In this document: positions 34,831-44,449 of the stretch, in pieces | How positions within the stretch are numbered: position 1 is the stretch's first letter | How the letters are laid out: each line of letters begins with the position of its first letter | DNA from: Flavobacteriales bacterium | GTDB lineage: Bacteria; Bacteroidota; Bacteroidia; NS11-12g; UBA9320 | DNA: 64,000 nucleotides | Direction of reading: 5' to 3' | NCBI GenBank assembly: GCA_020635455.1 | Contig: JACJZT010000003.1 | Coordinates: 62,001-126,000, forward strand | The notes under the pieces: generated by a model | The model's input: the letters and a program-made list of their open reading frames with translations, nothing else | The model's database searches: none | What the model was told of the DNA's origin: nothing | Made by a program: the position numbers and the translations under genes

Positions 34831-36804
34831 TTATTTATAACTCCTTTGTGCAATTTTAATGTTCTCAAATTTTAGTTCTTCTTTATGAAGTGTCCAGTTG
34901 TTTTCACCATATTGCCAGGCTGACACATACGAAAATGCATTGTCGTCGCGCAGTGCCTCACCTTCCTCGGTTTGAAACTCCTCCCGGAAATGTCCGCCAC
35001 AGCTTTCATTTCTGTCTAAAGCATCCATACACATCAATTCTCCAAGTTCTATAAAGTCTGCAACTCTTCCTGCTTTTTCAAGTTCCGGATTAAGTTCATC
35101 AATACTTCCAGGAACCCTGACATCTTGCCAAAACTCTGTTCTTAAGGCTTTTATTTCTTCAATGGCTTCTTTTAAACCGGCTTCATTTCTGGCCATTCCA
35201 CATTTATCCCACATTATTTTACCCAGTTTTTTATGAAAGTGGTCAACCGACTTGCTTCCTTTTATTGAAATAAATTTACCGAGTTTTTCACGAACAGAAT
35301 TTTCAGCTTCTTCAAATGCCGGATGATCTACAGATATTGCTTTGGTAGATATTTCCTTAGACAAATAAGCTCCGATGGTATATGGGATCACAAAATAGCC
35401 GTCGGCCAGTCCCTGCATCAATGCAGAAGCGCCTAAGCGATTGGCTCCATGATCCGAAAAATTCGCTTCCCCCAGAGCATACAACCCGGGAATGTTTGTC
35501 ATCAAATTATAATCCACCCATAAGCCACCCATTGTGTAGTGCACAGCCGGATAGATCCTCATAGGAACTTCATAGGGATCTTCTCCGGTAATTTGCTTGT
35601 ACATATCAAACAAATTGCCGTATTTTTCTTTCACAACTTCTTTTCCAAGTGCCAGTATCTGATCATCTCCGGGGTTTTCGATTCCCTGTTTGGTTGCTTC
35701 AACCCTGCCATAACGCATCATGTTGAATTTAAAATCAAGATATACGGCCATTTTAGACTGACCAACTCCAAACCCGGCATCACAGCGTTCTTTTGCTGCA
35801 CGACTTGCCACGTCCCTTGGTACCAGGTTTCCAAAAGCAGGATACCTTCTTTCAAGATAGTAATCCCTTTCGTCTTCAGGTATTTCAGATGCCTTTCGGG
35901 TGTCTCCGGCTTTTTTAGGAACCCAGATCCTGCCATCGTTTCGCAGCGATTCGCTCATGAGAGTAAGTTTACTCTGGTGATCCCCACTAACCGGAATACA
36001 GGTTGGGTGTATTTGTGTAAAACAAGGATTTCCGAAATACGCACCCTTTTTGTGCACCTTCCATGCAGCGGTAACATTGCTTCCCATTGCGTTGGTACTC
36101 AGGTAAAACACATTTCCATATCCTCCGGTACACATTAAGACGGCATGTCCGAAATGCCTTTCAAGCTTACCGGTGATCAGATTACGTGCAATGATTCCCC
36201 TTGCTTTTCCATCGATCATTACCAGCTCTAGCATTTCATGACGACTATACATCTCGACCGTGCCCATTCCGATCTGGCGTTCCAGAGCACTGTATGCACC
36301 CAGCAAAAGTTGTTGGCCGGTTTGACCGGCAGCGTAAAAGGTTCTTTGCACCTGTGTTCCTCCAAAGGAACGGTTGCTTAACATTCCGCCGTATTCTCTG
36401 GCAAAGGGCACACCCTGAGCAACGCATTGGTCAATAATGTTCGGACTGATCTCAGCAAGTCGGTAAACATTTGCTTCCCTTGCTCTGTAATCACCACCCT
36501 TTATGGTATCGTAAAACAAACGGTAAACGCTGTCTCCATCATTCTGGTAGTTTTTGGCAGCATTGATACCTCCCTGAGCAGCAATGGAATGAGCCCTTCT
36601 GGGGCTGTCCTGAAAACAGAAACATTTAACCTTGTATCCCATTTCAGCCAGTGTGGCAGCGGCAGATGAACCTGCAAGTCCGCTTCCAATCACCAGCACC
36701 TCCAGATTTCGCTTATTTGAAGGATTAACGAGTGGTATGGTACTTTTATATTTTGTCCACTTCGTTTCTAAGGGGCCTTCTGGTATATTTGAATTAATTG
36801 ACAT
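34831..36804 (-). CDS. sdhA: Succinate dehydrogenase/fumarate reductase flavoprotein subunit
   Basis: 657 residues. FAD-binding GSGLAGSSAAATLAEMG at ~40-56 and the covalent-FAD histidine H72 in AHSIAAQGGINA. The substrate loop is HPTCIPVSG; HYTMGGLWVDYN and NRLGASALMQGLADG follow. It oxidises succinate in the TCA cycle. Length and subunit order fit the Bacteroidota/Bacillus-like type with a single large membrane subunit. Confidence 0.97.
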   Translation of the reverse strand: MSINSNIPEGPLETKWTKYKSTIPLVNPSNKRNLEVLVIGSGLAGSSAAATLAEMGYKVKCFCFQDSPRRAHSIAAQGGINAAKNYQNDGDSVYRLFYDTIKGGDYRAREANVYRLAEISPNIIDQCVAQGVPFAREYGGMLSNRSFGGTQVQRTFYAAGQTGQQLLLGAYSALERQIGMGTVEMYSRHEMLELVMIDGKARGIIARNLITGKLERHFGHAVLMCTGGYGNVFYLSTNAMGSNVTAAWKVHKKGAYFGNPCFTQIHPTCIPVSGDHQSKLTLMSESLRNDGRIWVPKKAGDTRKASEIPEDERDYYLERRYPAFGNLVPRDVASRAAKERCDAGFGVGQSKMAVYLDFKFNMMRYGRVEATKQGIENPGDDQILALGKEVVKEKYGNLFDMYKQITGEDPYEVPMRIYPAVHYTMGGLWVDYNLMTNIPGLYALGEANFSDHGANRLGASALMQGLADGYFVIPYTIGAYLSKEISTKAISVDHPAFEEAENSVREKLGKFISIKGSKSVDHFHKKLGKIMWDKCGMARNEAGLKEAIEEIKALRTEFWQDVRVPGSIDELNPELEKAGRVADFIELGELMCMDALDRNESCGGHFREEFQTEEGEALRDDNAFSYVSAWQYGENNWTLHKEELKFENIKIAQRSYK

Positions 36805-36833
36805 TTTGTAAGAAGATTATACGGTTTCTAAAC

Positions 36834-37502
36834 TTATTCTATCCAGCCCAGATACATGCTTATTGGCATCATAGCAAACAGAAAAGGAAGTATGATGCTA
36901 AACCAGAACCCAAGCTTTTTAATGAAAGGAGTGTATTTTTTGTGGTTTAATCCAAGAGTTTGAAAGGCAGATTGAAATCCATGCAACAAATGGTAAGCCA
37001 TTGAAAACATTGAGAACACATAAAGTATTACAACCCAGAGCTCACTGAAAACAACCTTCATTTCATCAAACAAGGTGGTGTACCCTCCGGTGATCTGGTC
37101 CGTAAAGCGACTGGTTACCCAAAAATGTTTTAAATGAAGGATAAGAAATATCAGGATCAAGGTTCCGAGCAGCCCCATTGATTTGGAATACCAGGTACTG
37201 TTTTTACCTGAATTAACGTGGTACGAAACATTCCTTGATTTCCGGTTGAGATAAACCAGATATAAACCCTGAATCGAATGAAGGATCAAACCGGCGAAAA
37301 GCAATATTTCAACCGTCCTGATCAATAGGTTCGTTCCCATAAATTCGGCTCCTTCATTGAAAAGCTCTCCCCCGTCATTAAAAAATATCAGGGAATTAAC
37401 TCCACAATGAACCAGAAGAAAGCTTATCAAAAACAGGCCCGTAAGACCCATTACAATTTTTTTGCCAATGGTTGAATTAAGTAAAAAAGACAATGCGTTC
37501 AT
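36834..37502 (-). CDS. sdhC: Succinate dehydrogenase cytochrome b subunit (type B)
   Basis: 222 residues with five transmembrane helices (about 14-33, 63-80, 105-125, 155-175, 197-217). Histidines near helix ends, such as LLVHCGVN, ILHSIQG, HLKHFW and HLLHGFQ, are the likely ligands of two b haems. It anchors SdhA/SdhB and passes electrons to the quinone. First gene of the operon; sdhA starts 29 nt downstream. The upstream sequence has a near-consensus TAAATTCG box on the minus strand. Confidence 0.94.
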   Translation of the reverse strand: MNALSFLLNSTIGKKIVMGLTGLFLISFLLVHCGVNSLIFFNDGGELFNEGAEFMGTNLLIRTVEILLFAGLILHSIQGLYLVYLNRKSRNVSYHVNSGKNSTWYSKSMGLLGTLILIFLILHLKHFWVTSRFTDQITGGYTTLFDEMKVVFSELWVVILYVFSMFSMAYHLLHGFQSAFQTLGLNHKKYTPFIKKLGFWFSIILPFLFAMMPISMYLGWIE

Positions 37503-37675
37503 TTGATTTCCCGGTGATTTTTTTTCGAATGCGAATTTACCATTTCAGTTTGACTTTAATTCTTCCAAAAACTAGATAGAATTATTCTAAATTAACACTT
37601 TAAAATCTCAAAAGTTGTTGCTGCCTGTAAAGAAATCGCAAGGCAATTTTTTATATTCTCTGATATTAATTCGAG

Positions 37676-37683
37676 TATTTTTG
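37676..37683 (+). promoter_or_regulatory. -7 promoter box of pyrD
   Basis: TATTTTTG, 13 nt upstream of the pyrD ATG. Confidence 0.6.
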
Positions 37684-37696
37684 CACTCGCGAACAG

Positions 37697-38737
37697 ATGT
37701 ACGGACTCATTAAGTTTTTGTTGTTTTTTTTTAGTGCCGAAAGGGCACATCAATTCACCATGTTTACGCTTAAGGTCCTGTTCAAGATCCCGGGTGGACC
37801 ATGGCTGATCAAAACTTTAACGGGCATAAAAAACAATTCGGCACCCGTTGAATTTGCCGGATTGCAATTCACCAATATGGTGGGTCTTGCAGCAGGTTTT
37901 GACAAGGATGCAAAATACATTGATGTACTAGCCGCATTAGGATTCGGGTATATTGAAATCGGAACCCTTACTCCAAAACCTCAGAGCGGTAATCCTCGTC
38001 CCAGGTTATTCAGGCTTGTAAAGGATGAGGCCTTGATCAATAGAATGGGATTTAACAATGAAGGCGCTGATGCGGCACTATTCAGACTAAAAAAAGTAAA
38101 ATCGAATATTATCGTTGGCGGAAATATTGGTAAGAACAAAACAACACCCAATGAGTTGGCTTACAAGGATTACGAATATTGCTTCAACAAGCTTTATGGT
38201 TACGTTGATTATTTTGTGGTTAATGTAAGCTCTCCAAACACTCCCGGACTCAGGGAACTCCAGGAGAAACCCGCCCTCATTAAAATTCTGAAGCATCTGC
38301 AACATCAAAGGGATTTGTTGATTTCAAAAGGAGAAAGATCTAAACCGATCTTCCTTAAGATCGCTCCGGACCTTACAGACGAGCAATTGGACGACATTAT
38401 CGAACTATCCTTACAAATAAAACTTGATGGCCTGGTAGCTACAAATACTACTGTTGAGCGATCCGGTTTAATTACAGAGCAAAGTATTCTGGATAAAATT
38501 GGCAATGGCGGTTTGAGTGGTAAGCCTCTAAAAAACCGATCGAATGAAATTGTGCAATACCTTTATGAGCGGCTCGGCAACAAAGTACCTGTAATTGGTG
38601 TTGGTGGAATTCATTCTGCATCCGATGCACAAGAAAAGATCGATTGCGGTGCCAGGGCAATTCAGATCTATACTGGATTCATATACTCAGGGCCCGGTTT
38701 GATCAAGAGGATACTGAAACAGGTTAAACCGGTCTAA
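37697..38737 (+). CDS. pyrD: Dihydroorotate dehydrogenase (quinone, class 2)
   Basis: 346 residues. The N-terminal amphipathic segment (FLLFFFSAERAHQF) marks the membrane-bound class 2 enzyme. FMN-site motifs include GLAAGFDKDAKYI, IEIGTLTPKPQSGNPRPRLFRL and VGVGGIHSASDAQEKI; the catalytic Ser is in NVSSPNTPGLREL. It oxidises dihydroorotate with quinone as acceptor in pyrimidine synthesis. Its stop overlaps the stop of the convergent membrane-protein gene by 4 nt. Confidence 0.97.
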   Translation: MYGLIKFLLFFFSAERAHQFTMFTLKVLFKIPGGPWLIKTLTGIKNNSAPVEFAGLQFTNMVGLAAGFDKDAKYIDVLAALGFGYIEIGTLTPKPQSGNPRPRLFRLVKDEALINRMGFNNEGADAALFRLKKVKSNIIVGGNIGKNKTTPNELAYKDYEYCFNKLYGYVDYFVVNVSSPNTPGLRELQEKPALIKILKHLQHQRDLLISKGERSKPIFLKIAPDLTDEQLDDIIELSLQIKLDGLVATNTTVERSGLITEQSILDKIGNGGLSGKPLKNRSNEIVQYLYERLGNKVPVIGVGGIHSASDAQEKIDCGARAIQIYTGFIYSGPGLIKRILKQVKPV

Positions 38738-39396
38738 ATAAATCCTCCGGTCGGGTGAATTCTCTTTTCCTTCCAGCTTTGTTGAGTTACAATATGCATT
38801 AAAGCGTCGGAGACTATCTTTAGAATCAAAAAAGCCCAGAAAAGATTGTGAGGGGTAAATTTAATTCCTGCAATCATTTTTTCAACTTTCATGTTAAACC
38901 CAAGCATGATAAAAAGATGCATTGGAACCACTCTCAAATAAGGTGTAAAAAACAATGCTCCCATAGATTTGGGATCTTCACGGTCCTTTAAAATATTAGA
39001 CCATGTTGAAATAATCGTATTTCCTGCCATGATGATCACATTGATCCAGAGGAGTCTGAAATCAATTTTGCTTCCATTACCTAGACTGGCCATAACCAGA
39101 AAGATGAAGTACACAAAATGAAAAAAGTTGTAATGCAGGGTAAAAAAAACTACACCAAAACGCTTTGTTGATCTGGTAGGCTGTACTTCTTCTCCATTGA
39201 TTTTAAACCCATTGGTTGTGAAATCTCTCATAAACGCAAGCCTGAAAGTATTCCCAAGCCCGATAAGGATGCTCTGAAAATAAAATATCCAGACCAGTGT
39301 GTCCATGCTAAAAACATCGTATTGATACCCGACTGCAAGCATTAAATTAAAGGCCAGAATAAACCACAATTCCCTGTCTGAAAATATATTCTTCAT
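38734..39396 (-). CDS. DUF6498-like multi-pass membrane protein
   Basis: 220 residues with about six hydrophobic segments (~10-28, 32-50, 80-103, 115-135, 150-168, 180-200) and the conserved-looking FFTLHYNFFHFVYFIFL motif with several histidines. Resembles the DUF6498 family of Bacteroidota membrane proteins; function unknown. It lies 4 nt after the large outer-membrane protein gene on the same strand, so the two may be co-transcribed. Confidence 0.72.
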   Translation of the reverse strand: MKNIFSDRELWFILAFNLMLAVGYQYDVFSMDTLVWIFYFQSILIGLGNTFRLAFMRDFTTNGFKINGEEVQPTRSTKRFGVVFFTLHYNFFHFVYFIFLVMASLGNGSKIDFRLLWINVIIMAGNTIISTWSNILKDREDPKSMGALFFTPYLRVVPMHLFIMLGFNMKVEKMIAGIKFTPHNLFWAFLILKIVSDALMHIVTQQSWKEKRIHPTGGFI

Positions 39397-39400
39397 GTTT

Positions 39401-42400
39401 CTAAAATAAATACCTTGCTATTACCCGGCCAATATGAATTACCTTACTCAATTCCGATTTCCTTCCATCGTAGGAAACATCCATCTGAATGTTGGTCGAA
39501 ATTCGTTGTTGATACACTAAATTCCAAGTATAATTTTTACCCGGCAACAAACCCTTCATCAACTCATAACCAAGAGGACTTGAAGGGTCGCCGTTATAGC
39601 GGATCTGTACAAGTCTGAAACCTCCCGTAAAACTTCCCCTGGCAGCTTTACTGATCCTCAGGTCCAGTCCGCCCTCAAGATTTTGACTTTGTAAAGTGTC
39701 GGCGATCGCCTTATAATACTTTCCCACAAAGGCAACCCCAAAGTTGCTCGATCGGGAAGTAAACTGTAACTGTGGTTCGGCAGAATGGAATGAATAAGAA
39801 TAATTTCTGGCAAGAAGGAATTGAGAGTAATACGACTTGTCCCCTGATATTACCTGAATTACCGTACCCCATTTTCTATTGTAATTTATTCTGCCATTTA
39901 AAGTGTATTGCTTGTTTTTTCTGGTTTCAATTCCATTTACAAGCAATAATTTAGTCAAGCCGTTCAGTCTGCTGATATCCAATGACCATTTTGGATGATT
40001 CCGGTTTATGAACAATGTACTTCTGAAATTAGAATTACTCGAGATCAGATTCTGATCTTCCAAACCGGTTTGAAAAGGACTTAAATAATCTGACGGATCC
40101 GTTGAAGTTGTTTTGCGATCTGAACGAAAGACCATCAGGCCGGAGAACCGGGTTAAGGTTTTGAGCACTCCCTTTTTTCGATTCCAGCTTAGAGGTGCTC
40201 TTAAATTTAGAGACTGATTGAATTCGAGGTTTCTGCTTTTTATGAATCCCTGAACCGGCAGCGATGTTCGCAAAAAGTTGGCCCTTTTTTTATCGTAGTC
40301 GCTGGCGATCTCAAATTCGTTTTGTGATTGCACATTATTCGAATCATAATCGTTCCAAATATAAACTCCATTTCCGTCGGAAACTCTGATATACGTATAT
40401 TCTCTCTGCTGTTCCTGACCGGTCCCGATCTGATAATACCCGTTAAAGATCACAGAATTTTTAAATAGGGGAAAATTGGTTTCCACTCTACCCAGGGCAT
40501 TTTCTTCAGAAACACCCTTCACAACCAGGCTATCAAGGTATTCCAATTTTCTGTAAGTCCCGTTTAAACTGACCCGCGAATTATTTTTACCTGAATACCC
40601 GGCCTTCCAACTAAGTTCATCAGCAAGTGTGGAAGCTTTAAAATTTCCCGAATAAGGTAAGTTGTCCATTCTTCGATTTGCCCTTATACCGTATGTGAAT
40701 TTCGTGGTATCCCGACTTTCAAAAAACACTTCTGCAGACCTGTAGCTGAATGAATTTGCATATAAACTGTCACCTGTTGAAGAAAATTCGCTTTTTTCCT
40801 GTCGGTATTTTAGACCAACATTTCCGGGTTTAAAGTTTTGAACAAGTCCTGCACTTAAATCACCGTAGTTGTTTTTTAAACTGCTTGTATCAAACATAAC
40901 TTCGTTGAGCATTTTTTCATAGTTGCCGAACAATCTTAATTTTTTGAATGAATATTCCCCTGAAACCAGGTTGCTCAATCCGCTAGTTTCTGAAGATCGA
41001 TAATATAAACCGGCCTGATAGTTGATCTTAAATTTGTCTTTTTGCTCCAGTGCCAGGTTGTAGCTTCCAATAATTTCAGGCAAATCAAAAGATGCGATCG
41101 AAGGTATGTTGTACTGCTTGTTCCAGTTTCTTTCGAATTCAACTGCACGGTATCTCTCCAGGTATCTAAAATCTCTGTTTACCATCTCCGTTTTAAGAGC
41201 ATTTCGGACTGTGTACTTGTTTTTTGAACTACGGAGTTCTTTCGTATTCTCTAATCCCAATACCAAACCAAATCCATCATCGTTGCTCTTGTCAAGAGCT
41301 GAAAAAGTATTAAGGTTGTTATTCGTATACACCCCTTCCATAAACAGTTTGGTGTTTTTATATTCGGTTTTGGCACCAATGGTAAGCATTTGGTATCTTT
41401 TAGGTGCTACCAGGATCTCCACCGGTTCGTAAGAACCCTGCAAAACCCCGTTTACAGGCCCGACCCATTCATAAACCCGGCCATTGGCCGTACTGTTTTT
41501 CTGACGGTAATTTCCATTGCCGTTACCTACGAAGCTAAAAACCACCTCATAAAATTGAGAATATGCCGTTTCATTTTCTGCAAAAATGAATATACTTCCA
41601 AAACCTACTGTATCCTTTTTGGTGTAAAGGAGTTTTGTATTGTCGAACTCCGGAAAATAACGCACCCGGGGTATGGATGCGTTTTCAATATTGTCTCCTG
41701 CATTAGCAAGAATTTGCCTTGCTGAAAGCATTTTAGCCGAATCGTATCCATCCAGTGATTGCTGAAAGTTTTGATTTTTATTGTCCTGTTCTACAAAGTA
41801 ATTGATCTCAAAAAGGGTTTTTCTGCGTTGCAGACCAAGACCGGTTTTCAAAACGGTTCTCTGATAGTTTCGATCGGAATACTGAAATTCTACCACGATC
41901 CTCGAAAAACGGTTGATCATTTGTGTTGGCATAAAGGTTATTTCACCGGTATTGTAATTGATTACATAATCTTTCGACTCTCCCCTGCTCAATCGTCTTC
42001 CGTCGAGATACACAACTTCAGTGCCGGAAATAACGATCAAAAAGATCTCTCCATTATTTCCACTTAAACGATAGGGCCCCTGGTTACCCTCTATTCCCTG
42101 AATCGTGTTTCGGGCAAACCTTCCTCTGGATATTGCAGCATCAACATTAACCCTCGCCATGGTTTGGGACATCAATTTTTTATAATCGAGATGAACACCT
42201 CTTGATTTTTTGTAATAATTCATAAAATATGCTTCAGGTGCTATCATTTCAAAATCTCCGACGATCAGGTTATTGCTGTCCTTGGTAAGACGTATAAATA
42301 CCTTATCGAAATCCTGCAATTGCTGAGTATTGCCTTCGGGCTGTATAGGATTATTGTCGTCTGAGATCACACCGGTAATTTCTACATCGTCTGCCAGTTT

Positions 42401-42913
42401 TCCCCCAAGCCTGAGATTAAGGTTAGAATTTACAACCAGGTCCTGATTGTTACCACCACTTAGGCCTCTTGATATATTTCCATCCGTTTTAAGTGAATTG
42501 TCAAGGCTGTTAAAAATACCATCCCTTAATGGATCGTATGCAAAAGGATCTTTGCGCAGAGCAGATTCAATCAGGCTTGCAGGTTTTCTGAAAAAATTCT
42601 CCCTAAAAGTAACCGGCAAACTTCGATAGTAGAGTTTAAGCGTGTCTTTGATCTCTGTAACAAGCATCAGCTTACCGCTTCTCAGATCAAAAGTATATTC
42701 AGGTTTTATGTTTATTTGCTCCTTGTTGTAAAATTCAAAACCGGAAGTATCAACACTATAAAGGGAATCCAGCTGATAAAACGAAGTTCCGGGTATCAAT
42801 ACCACTTCCTTTTGGTTACCGGTTTGCGAGGCTGCATTTAATGACAGTATCAGACCAAGGAGGGTAAAAATATGCTTATTTGGCACGGATGATCGTATGA
42901 TAATCTTTATCAA
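39401..42913 (-). CDS. Very large predicted outer-membrane beta-barrel protein
   Basis: 1170 residues with a signal peptide (ILSLNAASQ). The only start candidates are TTG 42913 and GTG 42886; the GTG gives the neater signal. An N-terminal region (~25-330) has beta-domain sequences such as LRLGGKLADDVEITGVISDD and FIRLTKDSNNLIVGDFEM. Beyond it come ~800 residues of alternating Tyr/Phe/Arg/Ser strands (FNQSLNLRAPLSWNRK, YNRKWGTVIQVISG) ending in RVIARYLF, as expected of a large outer-membrane barrel. The N-terminal region recalls parts of the T9SS translocon protein SprA, but at half the size, so it is not SprA itself. Function unknown. Confidence 0.7.
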   Translation of the reverse strand: MIKIIIRSSVPNKHIFTLLGLILSLNAASQTGNQKEVVLIPGTSFYQLDSLYSVDTSGFEFYNKEQINIKPEYTFDLRSGKLMLVTEIKDTLKLYYRSLPVTFRENFFRKPASLIESALRKDPFAYDPLRDGIFNSLDNSLKTDGNISRGLSGGNNQDLVVNSNLNLRLGGKLADDVEITGVISDDNNPIQPEGNTQQLQDFDKVFIRLTKDSNNLIVGDFEMIAPEAYFMNYYKKSRGVHLDYKKLMSQTMARVNVDAAISRGRFARNTIQGIEGNQGPYRLSGNNGEIFLIVISGTEVVYLDGRRLSRGESKDYVINYNTGEITFMPTQMINRFSRIVVEFQYSDRNYQRTVLKTGLGLQRRKTLFEINYFVEQDNKNQNFQQSLDGYDSAKMLSARQILANAGDNIENASIPRVRYFPEFDNTKLLYTKKDTVGFGSIFIFAENETAYSQFYEVVFSFVGNGNGNYRQKNSTANGRVYEWVGPVNGVLQGSYEPVEILVAPKRYQMLTIGAKTEYKNTKLFMEGVYTNNNLNTFSALDKSNDDGFGLVLGLENTKELRSSKNKYTVRNALKTEMVNRDFRYLERYRAVEFERNWNKQYNIPSIASFDLPEIIGSYNLALEQKDKFKINYQAGLYYRSSETSGLSNLVSGEYSFKKLRLFGNYEKMLNEVMFDTSSLKNNYGDLSAGLVQNFKPGNVGLKYRQEKSEFSSTGDSLYANSFSYRSAEVFFESRDTTKFTYGIRANRRMDNLPYSGNFKASTLADELSWKAGYSGKNNSRVSLNGTYRKLEYLDSLVVKGVSEENALGRVETNFPLFKNSVIFNGYYQIGTGQEQQREYTYIRVSDGNGVYIWNDYDSNNVQSQNEFEIASDYDKKRANFLRTSLPVQGFIKSRNLEFNQSLNLRAPLSWNRKKGVLKTLTRFSGLMVFRSDRKTTSTDPSDYLSPFQTGLEDQNLISSNSNFRSTLFINRNHPKWSLDISRLNGLTKLLLVNGIETRKNKQYTLNGRINYNRKWGTVIQVISGDKSYYSQFLLARNYSYSFHSAEPQLQFTSRSSNFGVAFVGKYYKAIADTLQSQNLEGGLDLRISKAARGSFTGGFRLVQIRYNGDPSSPLGYELMKGLLPGKNYTWNLVYQQRISTNIQMDVSYDGRKSELSKVIHIGRVIARYLF

Positions 42914-43150
42914 AGAGGGTATTACAATTATACAAACGATTCTTTCATTCCAAAAATTCTACAATTCAATATGGCACTATTCTTATTGCACTTAAATCAG
43001 AATTATCTTTTTGTTTTCTTCATTGTACGTAATAAGCATGTTTTTGATCCTTTTTAATAGGTTGCTAAGTAATAAACTATCTTTTTTGAATTACAAGGCT
43101 GGAATAGAAACCTGTAAAGTCACGTTAAAAATATAATTGTTTAAAATCAC

Positions 43151-43158
43151 TAATTTTG
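43151..43158 (+). promoter_or_regulatory. -7 promoter box of the DUF4783-nadC operon
   Basis: TAATTTTG. It lies just upstream of ATG 43161, so the true start must be downstream, best at ATG 43197. Confidence 0.6.
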
Positions 43159-43196
43159 GCATGTTTTTTGAACCTTTTTATTCAAGGACATTATCA

Positions 43197-43601
43197 ATGT
43201 TAAGAACCTCTCCCGCAAATAAACTTATCAGCATTCTGATGCTTTTGGTTTCCATAGGCGTTTTAGCTTCTGTTGGGGGGGATGTTTTTAGCGAAGTTGA
43301 AAATGCCATTGGCATAGGAAATGCGAAATTGATCGAACAACACATGAATACAAGCATAGAGCTTGAAACACCAACTTCTAAAGGCATTTACAGCAGAAGT
43401 CAGGCTGAACTTATTCTGAAAAAATTCTTTCAGAAATATCCGCCGATCTCGTTTACCATTACCCAGAAAGGTAATGGAGCAGGTGGTTCAAGGTTCTCGG
43501 TAGGCAATTATGTTAGTACTCGTGAAAGGACTTTCCGTGTTACCATTTTTGTCAAAAAAAACAATCAGGATTATCTTATTCAGGAAATAAAGTTTGAATA
43601 A
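43197..43601 (+). CDS. DUF4783 periplasmic protein
   Basis: 134 residues from the ATG at 43197, chosen because the -7 box ends at 43158 and because this start gives a normal signal peptide (LISILMLLVSIGVLASVGG). The mature part matches the DUF4783 pattern: AIGIGNAKLIEQHMNTSIEL, SRSQAELILKKFFQKYPP and FTITQKGNG. It folds like an NTF2-type pocket in related proteins; role unknown. Its TAA overlaps the nadC ATG by one base, as often seen for this pair in Bacteroidota. Confidence 0.85.
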   Translation: MLRTSPANKLISILMLLVSIGVLASVGGDVFSEVENAIGIGNAKLIEQHMNTSIELETPTSKGIYSRSQAELILKKFFQKYPPISFTITQKGNGAGGSRFSVGNYVSTRERTFRVTIFVKKNNQDYLIQEIKFE

Positions 43602-44449
43602 TGGATTTTTACTCAGAAGAAATCAGCACATTCATTAAAAACAGTCTTGCAGAAGATGTTGGAAACGGCGACCATTCGAGCAATGCTTCCATTCCGGCAG
43701 GAACGGTTGGAAATGCACGGCTCATTTGCAAAGAAAACGGAATACTTGCAGGAATTCTTCTAGCAGAACGGATCTTTCATCACATTGATCCTGAACTTGA
43801 AATTGACTTTCTCAAAAAAGACGGGGACCGGGTCAACTATGGTGAAGATGCCCTGAAGGTAAGAGGAAGTGTGCATTCTATTTTAATGGCAGAACGTTTG
43901 ATGCTCAACTGTATCCAGCGTTTATCAGGAATTGCAACAACTACCCGAAAAGTAGTGGATACGATAATAGGTTGTAATACAAAAATACTCGACACCAGAA
44001 AAACCACGCCGGGAATCAGGATGCTTGAAAAATGGGCTGTAACCGTTGGTGGAGGATACAACCATCGTTTCGGATTGTACGATATGATCATGTTAAAAGA
44101 CAATCATATTGACTATGCCGGAGGTATTACCAAAGCAGTTGATCGCACCCTTGAATATATAAAAAAGAATCATCTTGAATTATCCATAGAAGTGGAGACC
44201 CGAAACCTGGAGGAAGTTGCAGAAGCCCTAAAACATACTGCAGTTGACAGAATAATGCTCGACAACTTTGACCCGGAAAATATCAGAAAAGCTTTAAATC
44301 TGATTTCAGGTAAAAAAGAAACCGAAGCTTCCGGAGGTATTACACTGGAAAACGTTCGTTCGTATGCCGAAACCGGTGTTGACTATATTTCGATCGGTGC
44401 ACTTACCCATTCCGTAAAGAGTCTTGATTTCAGCCTCAAAGAATTTTAA
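43601..44449 (+). CDS. nadC: Nicotinate-nucleotide pyrophosphorylase (quinolinate phosphoribosyltransferase)
   Basis: 282 residues. N-terminal LAEDVGNGDHSS, mid LNCIQRLSGIATTTRKVVD and DTRKTTPGIRMLEKWAVTVGGGYNHR (the active-site region), then LKDNHIDYAGG and EASGGITLENVRSYAETGVDYISIGALTH. It converts quinolinate and PRPP to nicotinate mononucleotide in de novo NAD synthesis. Coupled to DUF4783; its stop overlaps the convergent DinB-like gene by 4 nt. nadE lies about 14 kb to the right. Confidence 0.97.
   Translation: MDFYSEEISTFIKNSLAEDVGNGDHSSNASIPAGTVGNARLICKENGILAGILLAERIFHHIDPELEIDFLKKDGDRVNYGEDALKVRGSVHSILMAERLMLNCIQRLSGIATTTRKVVDTIIGCNTKILDTRKTTPGIRMLEKWAVTVGGGYNHRFGLYDMIMLKDNHIDYAGGITKAVDRTLEYIKKNHLELSIEVETRNLEEVAEALKHTAVDRIMLDNFDPENIRKALNLISGKKETEASGGITLENVRSYAETGVDYISIGALTHSVKSLDFSLKEF

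Noticed and set aside
35539..36138. 199-codon plus-strand frame
   Set aside because: Antisense to sdhA, a fully conserved enzyme; the long open frame follows from its codon bias.
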